From an uncultured Collinsella sp. (GTDB taxonomy: Bacteria > Actinomycetota > Coriobacteriia > Coriobacteriales > Coriobacteriaceae): 64,000 nt of DNA. Below, one piece after another: positions 10,770-20,622 of the stretch. The position numbers and the translations under genes were made by a program. The stretch's first letter is position 1. Each line of letters starts with the position of its first letter. The notes below the pieces were generated by a model. It was not told the origin of the DNA. It worked only from the letters and a program-made list of their open reading frames with translations, and did not search any database. The stretch lies in assembly GCA_934647195.1 (NCBI GenBank), contig CAKUFD010000001.1:124001-188000 (forward strand). Direction: 5' to 3'.

Positions 10770-11599
10770 TACCTGCACCTCCTTTGTGCACGCGTTCCCA
10801 TCGCCCTGAACTTCGCATAGCGTTCGCGCGCAAGCGCCGCGCCCGTCATGCCGCCCAGCTCGTCAAGAGCACGAGTCAGATACGCGTCGACCGTGTGGAA
10901 CACCGTCTGCGGATCCTCATGGGCCCCGCCTGCCGGCTCGGGGATAACCGCGTCGACAACCTGCAGATCGAGCAGGTCTTGCGCCGTGAGCTTCATGACT
11001 TCGCAAGCCTCATCCGAGCGGGACGAATCCTTCCAGAGAATCGAGGCAAAGCCTTCGGGCGAAAGCACCGAGTAAACCGAGTTCTCGAGCATGAACACCC
11101 GGTTGCCCACGGCGAGTGCCAGTGCGCCACCCGAGCCGCCTTCGCCGCAGATCACGCAAATCACCGGCACCTTGAGAGCACTCATAAGCTCGATGCTGCG
11201 CGCGATCGCCTCGCCCTGGCCATGCTCCTCCGCTTCTAGACCCGGATAGGCTCCCGGGGTGTCGACGAACGTGATGACGGGGCGACCGAACTTCTCGGCT
11301 GCACGCATTGCACGCTGCGCCTTTCGATATCCTTCCGGGGACGGCATACCAAAGTTGAAGGCCATGCGCTGCTCGATCGTCGAGCCTTTGCGATGTCCCA
11401 CAACCGTCACCGGACGTCCGTGGAACGTGGCGATGGCGCACATGATGGCCGGGTCATCGGCAGATGCGCGGTCGCCGCGCTGCTCAAACACGTTTTCAAA
11501 GAGCGCGTCCACATACTCTTCCACGCCGGGGCGCTGAGACATACGGGCAAGGGCTACGCGCTGAGCCGCGGTGAGGTCCGCATTATTTTTGAGAGCCAC
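10769..11599 (-). CDS. accA: Acetyl-CoA carboxylase carboxyltransferase subunit alpha
   Basis: Pairs with AccD to transfer carboxyl from biotin to acetyl-CoA. The crotonase-fold motifs are visible: [19 protein letters not shown] and [17 protein letters not shown]. The open frame runs back to 11740, but that would overlap accD by more than 150 bases. I chose the GTG at 11599 because GGAGG lies exactly eight bases upstream (11608-11612). This gives 276 residues beginning at [13 protein letters not shown] after the initiator. It overlaps the accD end by 17 bases. Confidence 0.93.
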   Translation of the reverse strand: MALKNNADLTAAQRVALARMSQRPGVEEYVDALFENVFEQRGDRASADDPAIMCAIATFHGRPVTVVGHRKGSTIEQRMAFNFGMPSPEGYRKAQRAMRAAEKFGRPVITFVDTPGAYPGLEAEEHGQGEAIARSIELMSALKVPVICVICGEGGSGGALALAVGNRVFMLENSVYSVLSPEGFASILWKDSSRSDEACEVMKLTAQDLLDLQVVDAVIPEPAGGAHEDPQTVFHTVDAYLTRALDELGGMTGAALARERYAKFRAMGTRAQRRCR

Positions 11600-12458
11600 G
11601 CGCAACACCTCCAAGACCGTGAAGCGTAAGCAGACGAGCAAGCTGGCTGCGCATGCGCCCACGTGGGACCACAGCGTCGATAAAACCATGTTCGAGCTGG
11701 AATTCCGCTCGCTGGAACCCTTCGGGCAGAGATTCTCCAATGGTCTGCTCGATTACGCGCGGGCCGGCAAAACCGATAAGTGCCCCCGGTTCGGCGAGCA
11801 TGATGTCGCCAAGCGAGGCGAAACTTGCCGTCACGCCACCCGTGGTGGGATGCGTCATCACCGAGATAAAGAGCCCTCCCGCAGCCGAAAAGCGCTCGAT
11901 CGCGGCGGATGTCTTTGCCATCTGCATGAGCGAGATGATGCCCTCCTGCATGCGAGCACCACCGCTTGCGGAAAAGACGATAAGCGGGCACTTTTTCTTT
12001 GCCGCACGCTCGATAAGGCGCGTGAGCTTTTCGCCCACAACGGCACCCATACTTCCCATCAAAAACGAGGTATCCAGCACGGCGACCGCAACACGCGCGC
12101 CGTCGATAGCGCCCCAGCCGCACACCAATGCATCGGCCAAACCTGTCTTTTTGCGTAGGGCACGGACCTTTGCAGCATACTCAGGAAATTCCAGGGGGTC
12201 GCTCGTGGACATCTTCGCATCGAGCTCCCTAAAGCTGCCGACATCGAGCACCGATGTCAGGCGCTCGCGGGCGCCGATATGCAGGTGATGACCGCAATGG
12301 GGGCAAACATACAGGTTGTGAACCAGCTCGTCCTGCGTAAGCTCGTGCTCGCATGCGGGACACGTCTGCTGCGGCAGCGTTGGCGTCCCTTCGCCCGCAC
12401 GGCGAAGGTCGCGTAGCTGGAGCAAGCGTGCGCGGCGCTTCCCAAAAGGAGCTATCAT
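11583..12458 (-). CDS. accD: Acetyl-CoA carboxylase carboxyltransferase subunit beta
   Basis: Zinc-ribbon beta subunit of the carboxyltransferase. The four zinc cysteines are in [14 protein letters not shown] and YVCPHC (residues about 33-55). The crotonase-fold body includes [13 protein letters not shown] and a [11 protein letters not shown] stretch. It overlaps accC by four bases, a normal translational coupling. Length is 291 residues. Confidence 0.96.
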   Translation of the reverse strand: MIAPFGKRRARLLQLRDLRRAGEGTPTLPQQTCPACEHELTQDELVHNLYVCPHCGHHLHIGARERLTSVLDVGSFRELDAKMSTSDPLEFPEYAAKVRALRKKTGLADALVCGWGAIDGARVAVAVLDTSFLMGSMGAVVGEKLTRLIERAAKKKCPLIVFSASGGARMQEGIISLMQMAKTSAAIERFSAAGGLFISVMTHPTTGGVTASFASLGDIMLAEPGALIGFAGPRVIEQTIGESLPEGFQRAEFQLEHGFIDAVVPRGRMRSQLARLLTLHGLGGVARGSQK

Positions 12459-13837
12459 GCGCCCACCTTCTTTTGCTCACCATTCCAATCGAGAATCTCT
12501 TGAAGATGCTCATCCATAAACGACGTGGTATAGGTGCCGTGGATGAATTGGGGGTGATACATCACCTGATGCAAAAGGTCGATATTAGTCGCCGGCCCCT
12601 CGACGATGAGCTCTTCGAGCGCACGGCGGCAGCGACGTAACGCCTCCAGGCGCGTGGGCGCCCATACATCGAGCTTGGCGATGAGCGAGTCATACTGCGC
12701 AGGAACGGTATATCCCTGGTAAATGCCCGTATCGACACGAACACCCATTCCGCCTGGCACATGCAAAAAATCGATGCGCGCAGGTGACGGCGCGAAGTTG
12801 CGCATGGGGTCCTCGGCGTTCACACGACACTCGATGGCATGCCCTTTGATATGAACGTCCTCCTGGGTACATCCCAGCGGAAGACCGGCCGCCACGCGAA
12901 TCTGCTCGCGCACAAGGTCCACGTCGCTCACCATCTCGGTGATGGGGTGCTCTACCTGGATACGCGTGTTCATCTCGATGAAATAGAACTCACCCGTATG
13001 GTCGAGCACGAACTCTACCGTTCCGGCGTTTTGATAGCCGGCGGCACGCGCTGCAGCAACTGCAGCCGCGCCCATACGTGCGCGCAGCTCGTCCGAAAGC
13101 ACATGCGACGGCGTTTCCTCGATCATCTTCTGGCCGCGGCGCTGGATCGAGCAGTCGCGGTCCCCCAGATGCACGATGTTTCCGTAGGCGTCCGCGAGTA
13201 TCTGGAACTCGATATGATGCGGGTTGACGATGAGCTTCTCGAGATACATCTCATCATCGTTAAAGCACGCGCGCGATTCGGCGCGGGCCTCCTCGAACAA
13301 CTCCTCAAAGCGGTCGGGATTGTAGACGCGACGCATACCGCGCCCGCCGCCGCCCGCTGCCGCCTTGATGAGCACCGGGTAGCCGATCTCCTTCGCAATG
13401 CGGGCGCCCTCCTGCGCGTTGGTCACAGAACCATCCGACCCAGGGACCACCGGCACTCCCGCGCGCTTCATCATCTCGCGCGCCGCCGCCTTGTTTCCCA
13501 TGGTCGCAATCACCTGTGCCGCAGGTCCCACGTAGGCGATTCCCTCGTCCACGCACTCCTGGGCAAACGCAGCGTTTTCGGACAAAAAGCCGTAACCCGG
13601 ATGAATGGCATCGCAACCCGCGGCCTTGGCGACCGTCAAAATCGCATCGCCGTTGAGATAGCTCTGCTGAGCGGGCGCGGGGCCGATGCAATAGGCATGC
13701 GCCGCAAGCTGCACGTGCAGCGCGTCTCGATCGGCCTCGGAATACACCATGACCGGATCGATGTCGAGTTCACGGCAGGCACGCGCCACGCGCAGGGCGA
13801 TCTCGCCACGGTTGGCAATAAGCAATCGTTTGAACAT
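12455..13837 (-). CDS. accC: Biotin carboxylase subunit of acetyl-CoA carboxylase
   Basis: ATP-grasp enzyme that carboxylates the biotin on AccB. Motifs are the N-terminal [16 protein letters not shown], the glycine-rich ATP loop [13 protein letters not shown], the catalytic region [16 protein letters not shown] and [11 protein letters not shown]. At 460 residues it is a stand-alone biotin carboxylase and not an acyl-CoA carboxylase fusion. It lies 12 bases after accB. Confidence 0.97.
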   Translation of the reverse strand: MFKRLLIANRGEIALRVARACRELDIDPVMVYSEADRDALHVQLAAHAYCIGPAPAQQSYLNGDAILTVAKAAGCDAIHPGYGFLSENAAFAQECVDEGIAYVGPAAQVIATMGNKAAAREMMKRAGVPVVPGSDGSVTNAQEGARIAKEIGYPVLIKAAAGGGGRGMRRVYNPDRFEELFEEARAESRACFNDDEMYLEKLIVNPHHIEFQILADAYGNIVHLGDRDCSIQRRGQKMIEETPSHVLSDELRARMGAAAVAAARAAGYQNAGTVEFVLDHTGEFYFIEMNTRIQVEHPITEMVSDVDLVREQIRVAAGLPLGCTQEDVHIKGHAIECRVNAEDPMRNFAPSPARIDFLHVPGGMGVRVDTGIYQGYTVPAQYDSLIAKLDVWAPTRLEALRRCRRALEELIVEGPATNIDLLHQVMYHPQFIHGTYTTSFMDEHLQEILDWNGEQKKVGA

Positions 13838-13849
13838 AGGGCGCCTAGC

Positions 13850-14302
13850 CTAGCTCTCTCGATAGCGAATCAAAGGCTGATCGAACGAAACAAGCTCGCC
13901 ATCTTCAACCAGCACCTCTTCGATAACGCAATCGCTGGGTGCCGAGACCTCGCTCATCATCTTCATGGCCTCGAGCATGCACACCGTATCCCCAGCGCGC
14001 ACGGCATCGCCGGGTTTCACATATGGCTGAGCATCCGGCGAAGAGGCTGCGTAGAAGGTTCCGACCATCGGAGCCTTGATGAAAAGACCGGCATCGGCCT
14101 CCTGAGCGGGGGCGACTTCGACGCCAGGCGCTACTGGCTGGGCCACGGAGGCAGCTGCCACCGCGGGCACACCGGATACCGCGGCCGTCTTCTCAAGCTC
14201 AAGCGAGGTATCGCCACTCTCGAACTTCATGCGAGCGATACCGCTTTTCTCAAAGCGGTCCATCAGGTCATAGACGTCTTGGTTCTTCATTCCCACGCGC
14301 AT
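13850..14302 (-). CDS. accB: Biotin carboxyl carrier protein of acetyl-CoA carboxylase
   Basis: Carries the biotin that shuttles carboxyl between AccC and AccA/AccD. The biotinyl domain at the C terminus has the signature CMLEAMKMMSEV with the target lysine, preceded by an Ala/Pro/Val-rich flexible linker. The start is uncertain: ATG at 14302 follows AGGGAG at close range, while ATG at 14290 gives the classic MKNQDVYDLMDRFEKS beginning. It sits 22 bases after acpP. Confidence 0.92.
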   Translation of the reverse strand: MRVGMKNQDVYDLMDRFEKSGIARMKFESGDTSLELEKTAAVSGVPAVAAASVAQPVAPGVEVAPAQEADAGLFIKAPMVGTFYAASSPDAQPYVKPGDAVRAGDTVCMLEAMKMMSEVSAPSDCVIEEVLVEDGELVSFDQPLIRYRES

Positions 14303-14324
14303 CATCTCCCTGTGAGTGCCAGCG

Positions 14325-14555
14325 TTACTGGACCTTAGTCTCCAGGTAGGAAACAAGGTCGTTCACGGTCTTGAACTGGTCGAGCTCCGCATCGTCGATC
14401 TCGATATCGAGCTTCTCCTCAAGCGCCATGATGAGCTCCATGGCAGCAAGGGAATCGGCACCCAGGTCCTCGTTAAGACGAGCCTCGGGGGTAACGGCAG
14501 CGCTCTCGCAGCCCACGGTCTCAACAATCACGTCGCGCACATCATCAAACAGCAT
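14325..14555 (-). CDS. acpP: Acyl carrier protein
   Basis: A 76-residue acidic helical protein that carries growing acyl chains on a phosphopantetheine arm. The attachment serine is Ser35 in LGADSLAAMELIMALE. It is the first gene of the acc-fab operon, with GAAGGGA eight bases before the start and a promoter and palindrome directly upstream. Confidence 0.97.
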   Translation of the reverse strand: MLFDDVRDVIVETVGCESAAVTPEARLNEDLGADSLAAMELIMALEEKLDIEIDDAELDQFKTVNDLVSYLETKVQ

Positions 14556-14603
14556 GGTTTTGTCCCTTCGGCGCCATACGGCGCGTTGGCGTTGGTAAGT
14601 AGT

Positions 14604-14629
14604 TCAAGTATTTTAGTTAAGTAATTTGA
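14604..14629. promoter_or_regulatory. Operator-like imperfect palindrome at the fab operon promoter
   Basis: A 26-base AT-rich imperfect palindrome begins TCAAGTA and ends TAATTTGA. It also contains two tandem AAGTA-TTT-GTT direct repeats about 12 bases apart. It covers the proposed -10 box and spacer of the acpP promoter, where a repressor would act. It is a natural candidate site for the MarR-type protein at the operon end. The match to the known FabT box is only partial. Confidence 0.5.
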
Positions 14630-14637
14630 GTTGTTAA
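14610..14637 (-). promoter_or_regulatory. Candidate promoter of the acpP-acc-fab-marR operon
   Basis: On the minus strand, TTAACA (14632-14637) and TAAAAT (14610-14615) are separated by 16 bases, each matching 5 of 6 consensus positions. The -10 box lies 54 bases before the acpP start. Confidence 0.55.
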
Positions 14638-14783
14638 TGGGTCAACATTCATTCACATCAATGACACAACTTGCCAAAGTGTCTCCTATCTTGTAGTGCA
14701 CTCATGTCCTCTGAGCAATTCCGGCAAATGTAGGTTTACGAGCAAGACCTGGCCGTGAGACGCATTTATCCCAGCTACGCCCT

Positions 14784-14789
14784 TACAAT
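14784..14789 (+). promoter_or_regulatory. Candidate -10 box of rlmD (TACAAT)
   Basis: TACAAT lies 33 bases upstream of the start at 14823. No clear -35 box is present. The same hexamer recurs before many genes in this window. Confidence 0.45.
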
Positions 14790-14822
14790 AGGCGTGTCCG
14801 CAACGCCTAACGAAAGACCTGC

Positions 14823-16091
14823 ATGAACCGACGCCTGCCGCACACCGATACGCACGATTGCACATCTTCCAAGAATTCTTGCGAGGGCCCCTGCCCCGTC
14901 ATGCGAGCCTGCGGGGGCTGCGAATGGCTCAATCTCCCCTACCGCAAGCAGCTCACGCGCAAGCAGCACGCCATGGAAGAACTCTTTGGCCCGCTTATCG
15001 CCGAGCTCGATTTTGATTGCTCGGTCGACGCGGTGCGCGGCATGGGAGCTAACGCAGGAGACACCGGTAAGATCGCTTCACCGCGCGGTTTTCGCCATAA
15101 GGCAGCGTCTCCCTTTGCCCCCGATGGCAAAAACCACATCGCTTCGGGTTTCTTTGCTCGCGGCACCCACCGAATCGTCGGCGTTCCCGATTGCTGCGTC
15201 GAAGCACCGGGCGCCCGCGCCATTCTCAATGGGGTCGCACGCGCCGCAGAAGCTTGCGGCATTCCCGCCTACCAGGAAGACCAGTGCCGCGGCCTTTTGC
15301 GCTATGCCATCGTTCGCATGGGATACCACACCGACGAGGTGATGCTCACGATAGTCACTCGCGAGCGTCGCATGCCGCATTATCGCCAGTTCATCACCGC
15401 GCTCCAAACCATCGACGAGCGTATCACCACGATGGCCCAAAATATCAACCCCAAGATGACCAATGCCATCCTGGGCGGAGAATCGCACATCCTCGCTGGC
15501 CGTGCACGCATGCGCGACCGCCTGCTTTCGTGCACATTCGAGATTTCTCCCACAGCGTTCTACCAGACGAACCCCGAGCAGACCGAGCTGCTCTATCAGC
15601 TTGCTATCGACGGCATGGACCTCCAGGACGGAGACGTCCTTCTCGATGCCTATTGCGGAAGCGGCACCATTGGTATGTGCGCCGCCGCAGAAGCAAGGGC
15701 TGCCGGCATCGATATCTCTTTGCTTGGCATCGAGCGCAACCACTTTGGCGTGCGCGATGCTGTGCGAAACGCAGAGGTCAACGACCTGTGCGATCGAGCG
15801 CGTTTTATCGAAGCCGATGCCACGGAATACTTGCAGCATGCTGCTCGACGCGGCGAGCATGTCGACGTCCTTGCGCTCGACCCGCCGCGCGCCGGATCCA
15901 CCCCGGCCTTCATCGAGGCGGCTTGCGCCATGGCACCGCGCCGCATCGTCTACATCAGCTGCAACCCCTATACGCAAGAGCGCGACCTGCATCTTTTTGC
16001 CCAAGGTGGCTATCGCATGATTCGTATGACACCGGTCGACATGTTCCCCCATACCAGCCATGTGGAAACTGTTGCGATCTTAACGCGATAA
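14823..16091 (+). CDS. rlmD: 23S rRNA (uracil-C5)-methyltransferase, RlmD/RumA family
   Basis: SAM-dependent enzyme that makes 5-methyluridine in RNA. The 422-residue protein has an N-terminal cysteine cluster (CEGPCPVMRACGGCEW, residues about 20-35) typical of the Fe-S site of RumA. The Rossmann part has LLDAYCGSGTIGMCAA, LALDPPRAG, and the catalytic cysteine in YISCNPYTQERD, and it ends with DMFPHTSHVETVA. The family includes several paralogues of different specificity (RlmC, RlmD, TrmA), so the exact target base is inferred. Confidence 0.88.
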   Translation: MNRRLPHTDTHDCTSSKNSCEGPCPVMRACGGCEWLNLPYRKQLTRKQHAMEELFGPLIAELDFDCSVDAVRGMGANAGDTGKIASPRGFRHKAASPFAPDGKNHIASGFFARGTHRIVGVPDCCVEAPGARAILNGVARAAEACGIPAYQEDQCRGLLRYAIVRMGYHTDEVMLTIVTRERRMPHYRQFITALQTIDERITTMAQNINPKMTNAILGGESHILAGRARMRDRLLSCTFEISPTAFYQTNPEQTELLYQLAIDGMDLQDGDVLLDAYCGSGTIGMCAAAEARAAGIDISLLGIERNHFGVRDAVRNAEVNDLCDRARFIEADATEYLQHAARRGEHVDVLALDPPRAGSTPAFIEAACAMAPRRIVYISCNPYTQERDLHLFAQGGYRMIRMTPVDMFPHTSHVETVAILTR

Positions 16092-16092
16092 C

Positions 16093-16129
16093 AATTGCCC
16101 CAGCAGACTGAACTGCCGGGGCAATTTCA
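16093..16129 (+). terminator. Terminator of rlmD
   Basis: AATTGCCCC (16093-16101) pairs with GGGGCAATT (16118-16126), followed by TTCATTT. It starts two bases after the stop codon. Confidence 0.75.
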
Positions 16130-16166
16130 TTTGCGAAGTATCTTTAAGCGTGCTGGGGCACGAAAC

Positions 16167-16991
16167 TTACTCGTCAAGATAACTCGTCAAATCGCAGACA
16201 CCTGCCGCCGCCATCTCGCCCACGAGTGTTTTGCGATCGCGATTCATGATGAGCTCCTCGGGGAAATGGATTTCCTCAAGAAGTGAGGTTGCACGCGGGA
16301 ACACGCCGATATCGAGCGAGATATGTGCATCGGTGGAAACGGTGATGCCGCACCCAAGCTCCGCACAGCGCTCGGCGATCTTACGGCAAATGTCAACGCA
16401 CGAGCCATGAGGGCCTCCATCGAAGCTGTGCTCGTTGATCTCGATGAGCTTATGCTTTTCCTTGGCGGCAAGGACCACCTCGTCAATATCGTAAGGAACT
16501 CCGGATCGGCCGGTATGACCCAGCACGAACACCTTGGGGTCCTCCAAGACATTCAGATACATCTGCGTTGCCTGCGCGGGCGTTGCGTCCTTTGCGAACT
16601 CGTCGTAATGGATGCTCGCTACCAGGTAGTCGAGGTTTTTTGTCGTGCACTCAAAAAGGGTCTGCTCGCCCTTGAGTGCACGGCCCACGATGTTTTCCGG
16701 ACAGACGATGTCTTGACCAAAAAGCCCACCATCAAGCGTGAGGATATCGGCCTCGGCGCCGCGCAGCACCATCACGCCATCCCACATGCGCGGCCAGACA
16801 CCCTGGTTGATAAAGAACTGGTAGTCACGAATATGGACCGTGGGCGAAATCATGCTCGCAAAATGATCGGCAGAGCCAAGTACCTCGAGACCCCGCTCAC
16901 GCGCAGCCGCGACGTTCTCGGTAATCGTTGAATACGCGTGACGCGAGTACAACGTATGAGTATGGATATCGCCCTTGATGGAATATGACAT
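16167..16991 (-). CDS. PHP-domain phosphatase (YcdX-like)
   Basis: A 274-residue metal-dependent phosphoesterase of the polymerase-and-histidinol-phosphatase fold. Metal ligand motifs are DIHTHTLYSRHAYSTI at the N terminus, GSADHF near 45, the glutamates in LRGAEADIL and IEINEHSF, VLGHTGR, and TVSTDAHIS near the C terminus. The substrate cannot be read from the sequence. The start at 16991 has GGGAG six bases upstream; a longer frame to 17012 lacks a binding site. Confidence 0.85.
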   Translation of the reverse strand: MSYSIKGDIHTHTLYSRHAYSTITENVAAARERGLEVLGSADHFASMISPTVHIRDYQFFINQGVWPRMWDGVMVLRGAEADILTLDGGLFGQDIVCPENIVGRALKGEQTLFECTTKNLDYLVASIHYDEFAKDATPAQATQMYLNVLEDPKVFVLGHTGRSGVPYDIDEVVLAAKEKHKLIEINEHSFDGGPHGSCVDICRKIAERCAELGCGITVSTDAHISLDIGVFPRATSLLEEIHFPEELIMNRDRKTLVGEMAAAGVCDLTSYLDE

Positions 16992-17022
16992 GCAACGCTC
17001 CCGTTCGCTCAACTACACATCC

Positions 17023-17028
17023 ATTGTA
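17023..17028 (-). promoter_or_regulatory. Candidate -10 box of the PHP phosphatase gene
   Basis: TACAAT on the minus strand, 31 bases before the start codon. No recognisable -35 box. Confidence 0.4.
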
Positions 17029-17087
17029 AAGCGACACGGCCCGGCCTTCCGGCACTCTTATCAGACGCCGTGAAAACGTGCGCGAAG

Positions 17088-18281
17088 TTATTTCACCGAA
17101 AGGTATTCCTCGGCAAGGGCCTTCCAAGCCGGCAGGGAGTTTTTGATTGTCTCGAAGCTTACGCAATAGCCCAAGCGGAACCAACCCGAAACACCAAAGC
17201 TGTTGGAGGGAACTGCCAGCAGCTCGTACTTTTTTGCACGCTCGCAAAACGCCTCGGCATCCGGTTCGAGAGCCTTGACCCACAGGTAGAACGCGCCTTC
17301 CGGCTCAACGTAGGTGTAGCCGTACTCGCCAAGGGCACCGGCAAGGGCCTCGCGATTGCGCGCGTAAGCATCCACGTCGCTCGGCTCGTCAATGCAATCC
17401 ATCACAACACGCTGGAAAAGCGCGGGGGCGCACACAAAACCAAGCGTACGAGCCGCACCTGCCACAGCGGGCATCACACGATCAGCCTGAGACATGGTGT
17501 TGGGAACAAGTACCCAACCCACGCGCTCGCCGGGAAGCGAGAGCGACTTGGAATACGAATAGCAAACGATGGTGTGCTCATACAGCGCGGGCACCCAGGG
17601 AACCTCGGCACCATAGACGATCTCGCGATACGGCTCGTCCGAAATGAGATAGATCGGGTTCTGGGGATCGCGCTTCTTATTCTCCTCGCGCAGGATGTTT
17701 GCCAGGCGCGTAAGCGTATCTTGCGTGTAGACCGCACCGGTGGGGTTATTGGGGGAATCGATGATGACGGCAGCGGTCTTATTCGTGATAGCGCGCATAA
17801 CGTTGCCGACGTTTATCTGGAAGGTCTCCTCGTTTGCAAGCGCCTCGACGCAGGTGCAACCAGCCTTCTCGATCCATACGCGATACTCGGGAAAATAGGG
17901 GGCGATAACGATAACTTCGTCACCGGGATTGGTGATGGCGGTAAACGTGCACGTGAGCGAAGCTGCAGCGCCAACCGTCATGAACACGTCCTTGCCTGCA
18001 TACGACGTGCCAAAGCGTCGATTCAGCGACTCTGCCACCGCGGCGCGGCAAGCGGGTAGACCGGGAGCGGGCGTATAGCCATGAAGCTGTTCACTTGGCA
18101 GCTCAAGGGACTTTTTGATCGAATCGTTGACTGCGGCGGGCGCGGGAACACTCGGGTTTCCCAGTGAGAAATCAAAGACGTTTTCGGCACCGATCTGCGC
18201 TTTGCGCTCCAGCCCATAGGAAAAAATCTCGCGGATGATCGAGCTTTCGGCTCCGCGCGCATACATGGTTTCGTTAATCAT
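17088..18281 (-). CDS. Pyridoxal-phosphate aminotransferase, class I/II
   Basis: A 397-residue fold-type I aminotransferase. Visible motifs are FDFSLGNPSVPAP at the N terminus, VIIDSPNNPTGAVY for cofactor contact, SDEPYREIVYG, the Schiff-base lysine in CYSYSKSLSLPGERVGW, and GWFRLGYCVS near the end with the carboxylate-binding arginine. The amino donor and acceptor are not identifiable. The start at 18281 has AAAGGGG six bases upstream. The 50 residues of frame before it are not supported. Confidence 0.9.
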   Translation of the reverse strand: MINETMYARGAESSIIREIFSYGLERKAQIGAENVFDFSLGNPSVPAPAAVNDSIKKSLELPSEQLHGYTPAPGLPACRAAVAESLNRRFGTSYAGKDVFMTVGAAASLTCTFTAITNPGDEVIVIAPYFPEYRVWIEKAGCTCVEALANEETFQINVGNVMRAITNKTAAVIIDSPNNPTGAVYTQDTLTRLANILREENKKRDPQNPIYLISDEPYREIVYGAEVPWVPALYEHTIVCYSYSKSLSLPGERVGWVLVPNTMSQADRVMPAVAGAARTLGFVCAPALFQRVVMDCIDEPSDVDAYARNREALAGALGEYGYTYVEPEGAFYLWVKALEPDAEAFCERAKKYELLAVPSNSFGVSGWFRLGYCVSFETIKNSLPAWKALAEEYLSVK

Positions 18282-18331
18282 ATGGTCCCCTTTCAAGCAA
18301 CACACAGAGTATCGCCATGTTGTATGCGGCC

Positions 18332-18337
18332 ATTGTA
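18332..18337 (-). promoter_or_regulatory. Candidate -10 box of the aminotransferase gene
   Basis: TACAAT on the minus strand, 50 bases before the start codon. No clear -35 box. Confidence 0.4.
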
Positions 18338-18377
18338 CGCGCTTTAACGAGGTAAAGCACTTGTATTCATCAAGATA

Positions 18378-18411
18378 TAAAAATGCCCACCGACAATATG
18401 TCGATGGGCAT
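18378..18411 (-). terminator. Terminator after ftsH
   Basis: ATGCCCA/TGGGCAT and CGACA/TGTCG form a stacked stem (18383-18411) with one mismatch and a 3-base loop, followed on the minus strand by TTTTTATATC. It lies 27 bases past the ftsH stop. Confidence 0.8.
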
Positions 18412-18437
18412 ACAGAAAGCAATCGATACACGAAAGG

Positions 18438-20621
18438 CTATCCGCAATCTGCCGAATCCTTGGGCTCCGGCTCGCTGGCAGCCGCTTCGGCTTCCACAGC
18501 AGCCTGGGCATATGCGGCAGCGTCTGCAGCAAGCTCCTCTTCGCTCATGCGAGGAGCGCGACGCGTCTTGGAGGAAGACGAATCCCCCGCAGACGATTCG
18601 CCCTGCTCTTCGCGGGCAAGATACTCGTCCCACTTGTTGTCGAGCAGAGCGTCGACGGCATCGCCCTCGACCGTCTCACGCTCAAGGAGCACCTTGGCCA
18701 TAAGATCAAGCTGATCGCGGCGCTCGCTGAGGATGTGCTCTGCACGCTCGTGAGCCTCGCGCATGATGCGCTGGACCTCGATGTCGATGCGACGGGCCGT
18801 CTCCTCGGAATAATCCTGGTGGTCGGCATAATCGCGACCCAAGAACACCTGGTGCTGAGCCTCGCCGAACACCTGGGTGCCCAGCTCCTTGCTCATGCCC
18901 AAACGCGTGACCATCTCGCGGGCCATCTTCGTTGCGCGCTCAAGGTCGTTCGATGCACCCGACGTGATGTCGTCGCACATAAGTTCCTCGGCAACACGGC
19001 CGCCCAAGAAAACGGCAAGCTCGTCGAGCATCTCGTTTTTGGTCTTGAGGAAGTGGTCCTCGGTGGGAAGCTGCATGGTATAACCAAGCGCCTGGCCTCG
19101 TGCGATGATCGAAATCTTGTGCACGGGGTCGGAGTGCTCCAGGATGTGCCCAACGAGCGCGTGACCGCTCTCGTGATAGGCAATCGTGGTGCGCTCGACA
19201 TCGGTCATCACGCGGCCCTTGCGCTGCGGGCCAGCGATAACGCGCTCCATGGACTCCTCGACCTCGTCCATGCCGATCTGCGTCTTATGGCGGCGGGCGG
19301 TAAGCAAAGCAGACTCGTTAAGAAGGTTTGCCAGGTCTGCGCCGGTAAAGCCAACGGTCAGCTGCGCGAGCTTATCAAGGCGCACGTCGGAAGCCAGAGG
19401 CTTGTTCTTGGAATGAACGCCCAGGATATGCTCGCGGCCCTTGACGTCCGGACGATCGACCGTGATCTGACGATCAAAGCGGCCAGGACGCAGCAGTGCG
19501 GGATCCAAGATATCGGGGCGGTTGGTCGCCGCGAGAAGAATGACGCTCTCGCTCTCCTCAAAGCCGTCCATCTCGACCAGCAGCTGATTGAGCGTCTGCT
19601 CGCGTTCGTCATGGCCGCCGCCCAAACCAGCGCCGCGCTGACGTCCCACAGCGTCGATCTCGTCGATGAAGATGATGGAAGGAGCCTGCGCCTTGGCCTC
19701 TTTAAAGAGGTCGCGCACGCGCGATGCGCCCACGCCGACGAACATCTCGACGAAGTCGGAGCCAGAGATGCTAAAGAACGGCACGCCGGCCTCACCGGCA
19801 ACGGCCTTGGCAAGCAAGGTCTTACCGGTGCCCGGAGGGCCAACCAGAAGAACGCCGCGCGGAATCTTCGCGCCAAGCTTGCGATAACGCTCGGGCTCAA
19901 CCAGGAAGTCGCGAATCTCCTCGAGCTCCTCGACGGCCTCGTCGATGCCGGCGACATCGGAGAACTTGACCTTGGGACGTGTGGACTCGTTGGTCTTGGC
20001 GTTGGTCTTGCCAAACTGCATATTCTTGTTGTTGGCACCCATCATCTGACGCATGAAGTAAATGACGATGATGATGAGCATCAAGCTCGGCAAGATATTG
20101 ATCAACATATCCGACCAGAAGTCGGGATTGTTGGTGTTCACGATGTACGTGGTTTTCGGATGCTTAGCCATAAGCTCGGCTAGCGAATCGGAGCCAACGT
20201 AATGCGTGGTAAACGCCACGAGCTCGGAGTCTTTGCCAACCTCGGACTTCTTTTTCCAGTACTGACCCTCAACCGAACCATCGGCCACGGTATACGTTGC
20301 CGTCTTGACGCGATCTTGCTTGACTGCGGTCACAAAGCTGCTGGTGGCAAGCTCGGTAGCCTTCTTGCCTGCGTCAAAGGCGCCGCCCAAGTTCATGAAG
20401 AGATAGGCGAGCAAGGCACAGACGATCAGGAAGTACAACCAGTTTGCGCGGCCGGACGGCTTGCGCCCACCGGGGCCGCCATTGCCGCCCTGACCCATCA
20501 AACGCTTGTATTCATCGCGCAGAGCCTGGCGCTCGTCATCTTGCGGGCGCTTGGGCTCTTGAGGTGCTTGGTCTTTGAGCAGCGAAGGCGCTGCTTCGGT
20601 ATCGGGATAAGAAAGGCTCAT
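18438..20621 (-). CDS. ftsH: Membrane-bound ATP-dependent zinc metalloprotease
   Basis: AAA+ protease of the cytoplasmic membrane that degrades misassembled membrane proteins and some regulators. The 727 residues run: N-terminal cytosolic tail with a [12 protein letters not shown] linker, first membrane helix near 62-80, a periplasmic domain, second helix near 175-195, Walker [10 protein letters not shown], Walker B IIFIDEID, the pore loop around [11 protein letters not shown], the [21 protein letters not shown], and the zinc site [10 protein letters not shown]. The start at 20621 follows the hpt stop directly. The C-terminal tail is acidic and alanine-rich. Order tilS-hpt-ftsH is conserved in many bacteria. 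Confidence 0.97.
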   Translation of the reverse strand: MSLSYPDTEAAPSLLKDQAPQEPKRPQDDERQALRDEYKRLMGQGGNGGPGGRKPSGRANWLYFLIVCALLAYLFMNLGGAFDAGKKATELATSSFVTAVKQDRVKTATYTVADGSVEGQYWKKKSEVGKDSELVAFTTHYVGSDSLAELMAKHPKTTYIVNTNNPDFWSDMLINILPSLMLIIIVIYFMRQMMGANNKNMQFGKTNAKTNESTRPKVKFSDVAGIDEAVEELEEIRDFLVEPERYRKLGAKIPRGVLLVGPPGTGKTLLAKAVAGEAGVPFFSISGSDFVEMFVGVGASRVRDLFKEAKAQAPSIIFIDEIDAVGRQRGAGLGGGHDEREQTLNQLLVEMDGFEESESVILLAATNRPDILDPALLRPGRFDRQITVDRPDVKGREHILGVHSKNKPLASDVRLDKLAQLTVGFTGADLANLLNESALLTARRHKTQIGMDEVEESMERVIAGPQRKGRVMTDVERTTIAYHESGHALVGHILEHSDPVHKISIIARGQALGYTMQLPTEDHFLKTKNEMLDELAVFLGGRVAEELMCDDITSGASNDLERATKMAREMVTRLGMSKELGTQVFGEAQHQVFLGRDYADHQDYSEETARRIDIEVQRIMREAHERAEHILSERRDQLDLMAKVLLERETVEGDAVDALLDNKWDEYLAREEQGESSAGDSSSSKTRRAPRMSEEELAADAAAYAQAAVEAEAAASEPEPKDSADCG

Positions 20622-20622
20622 A

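Noticed and set aside
11600..11740. Upstream extension of accA to a TTG at 11740
   Set aside because: It would overlap accD by over 150 bases and add residues unlike the family. A GTG with an ideal binding site lies at 11599.
18735..20183. Open frame of 482 residues opposite ftsH
   Set aside because: Antisense shadow of the AAA+ and protease domains.
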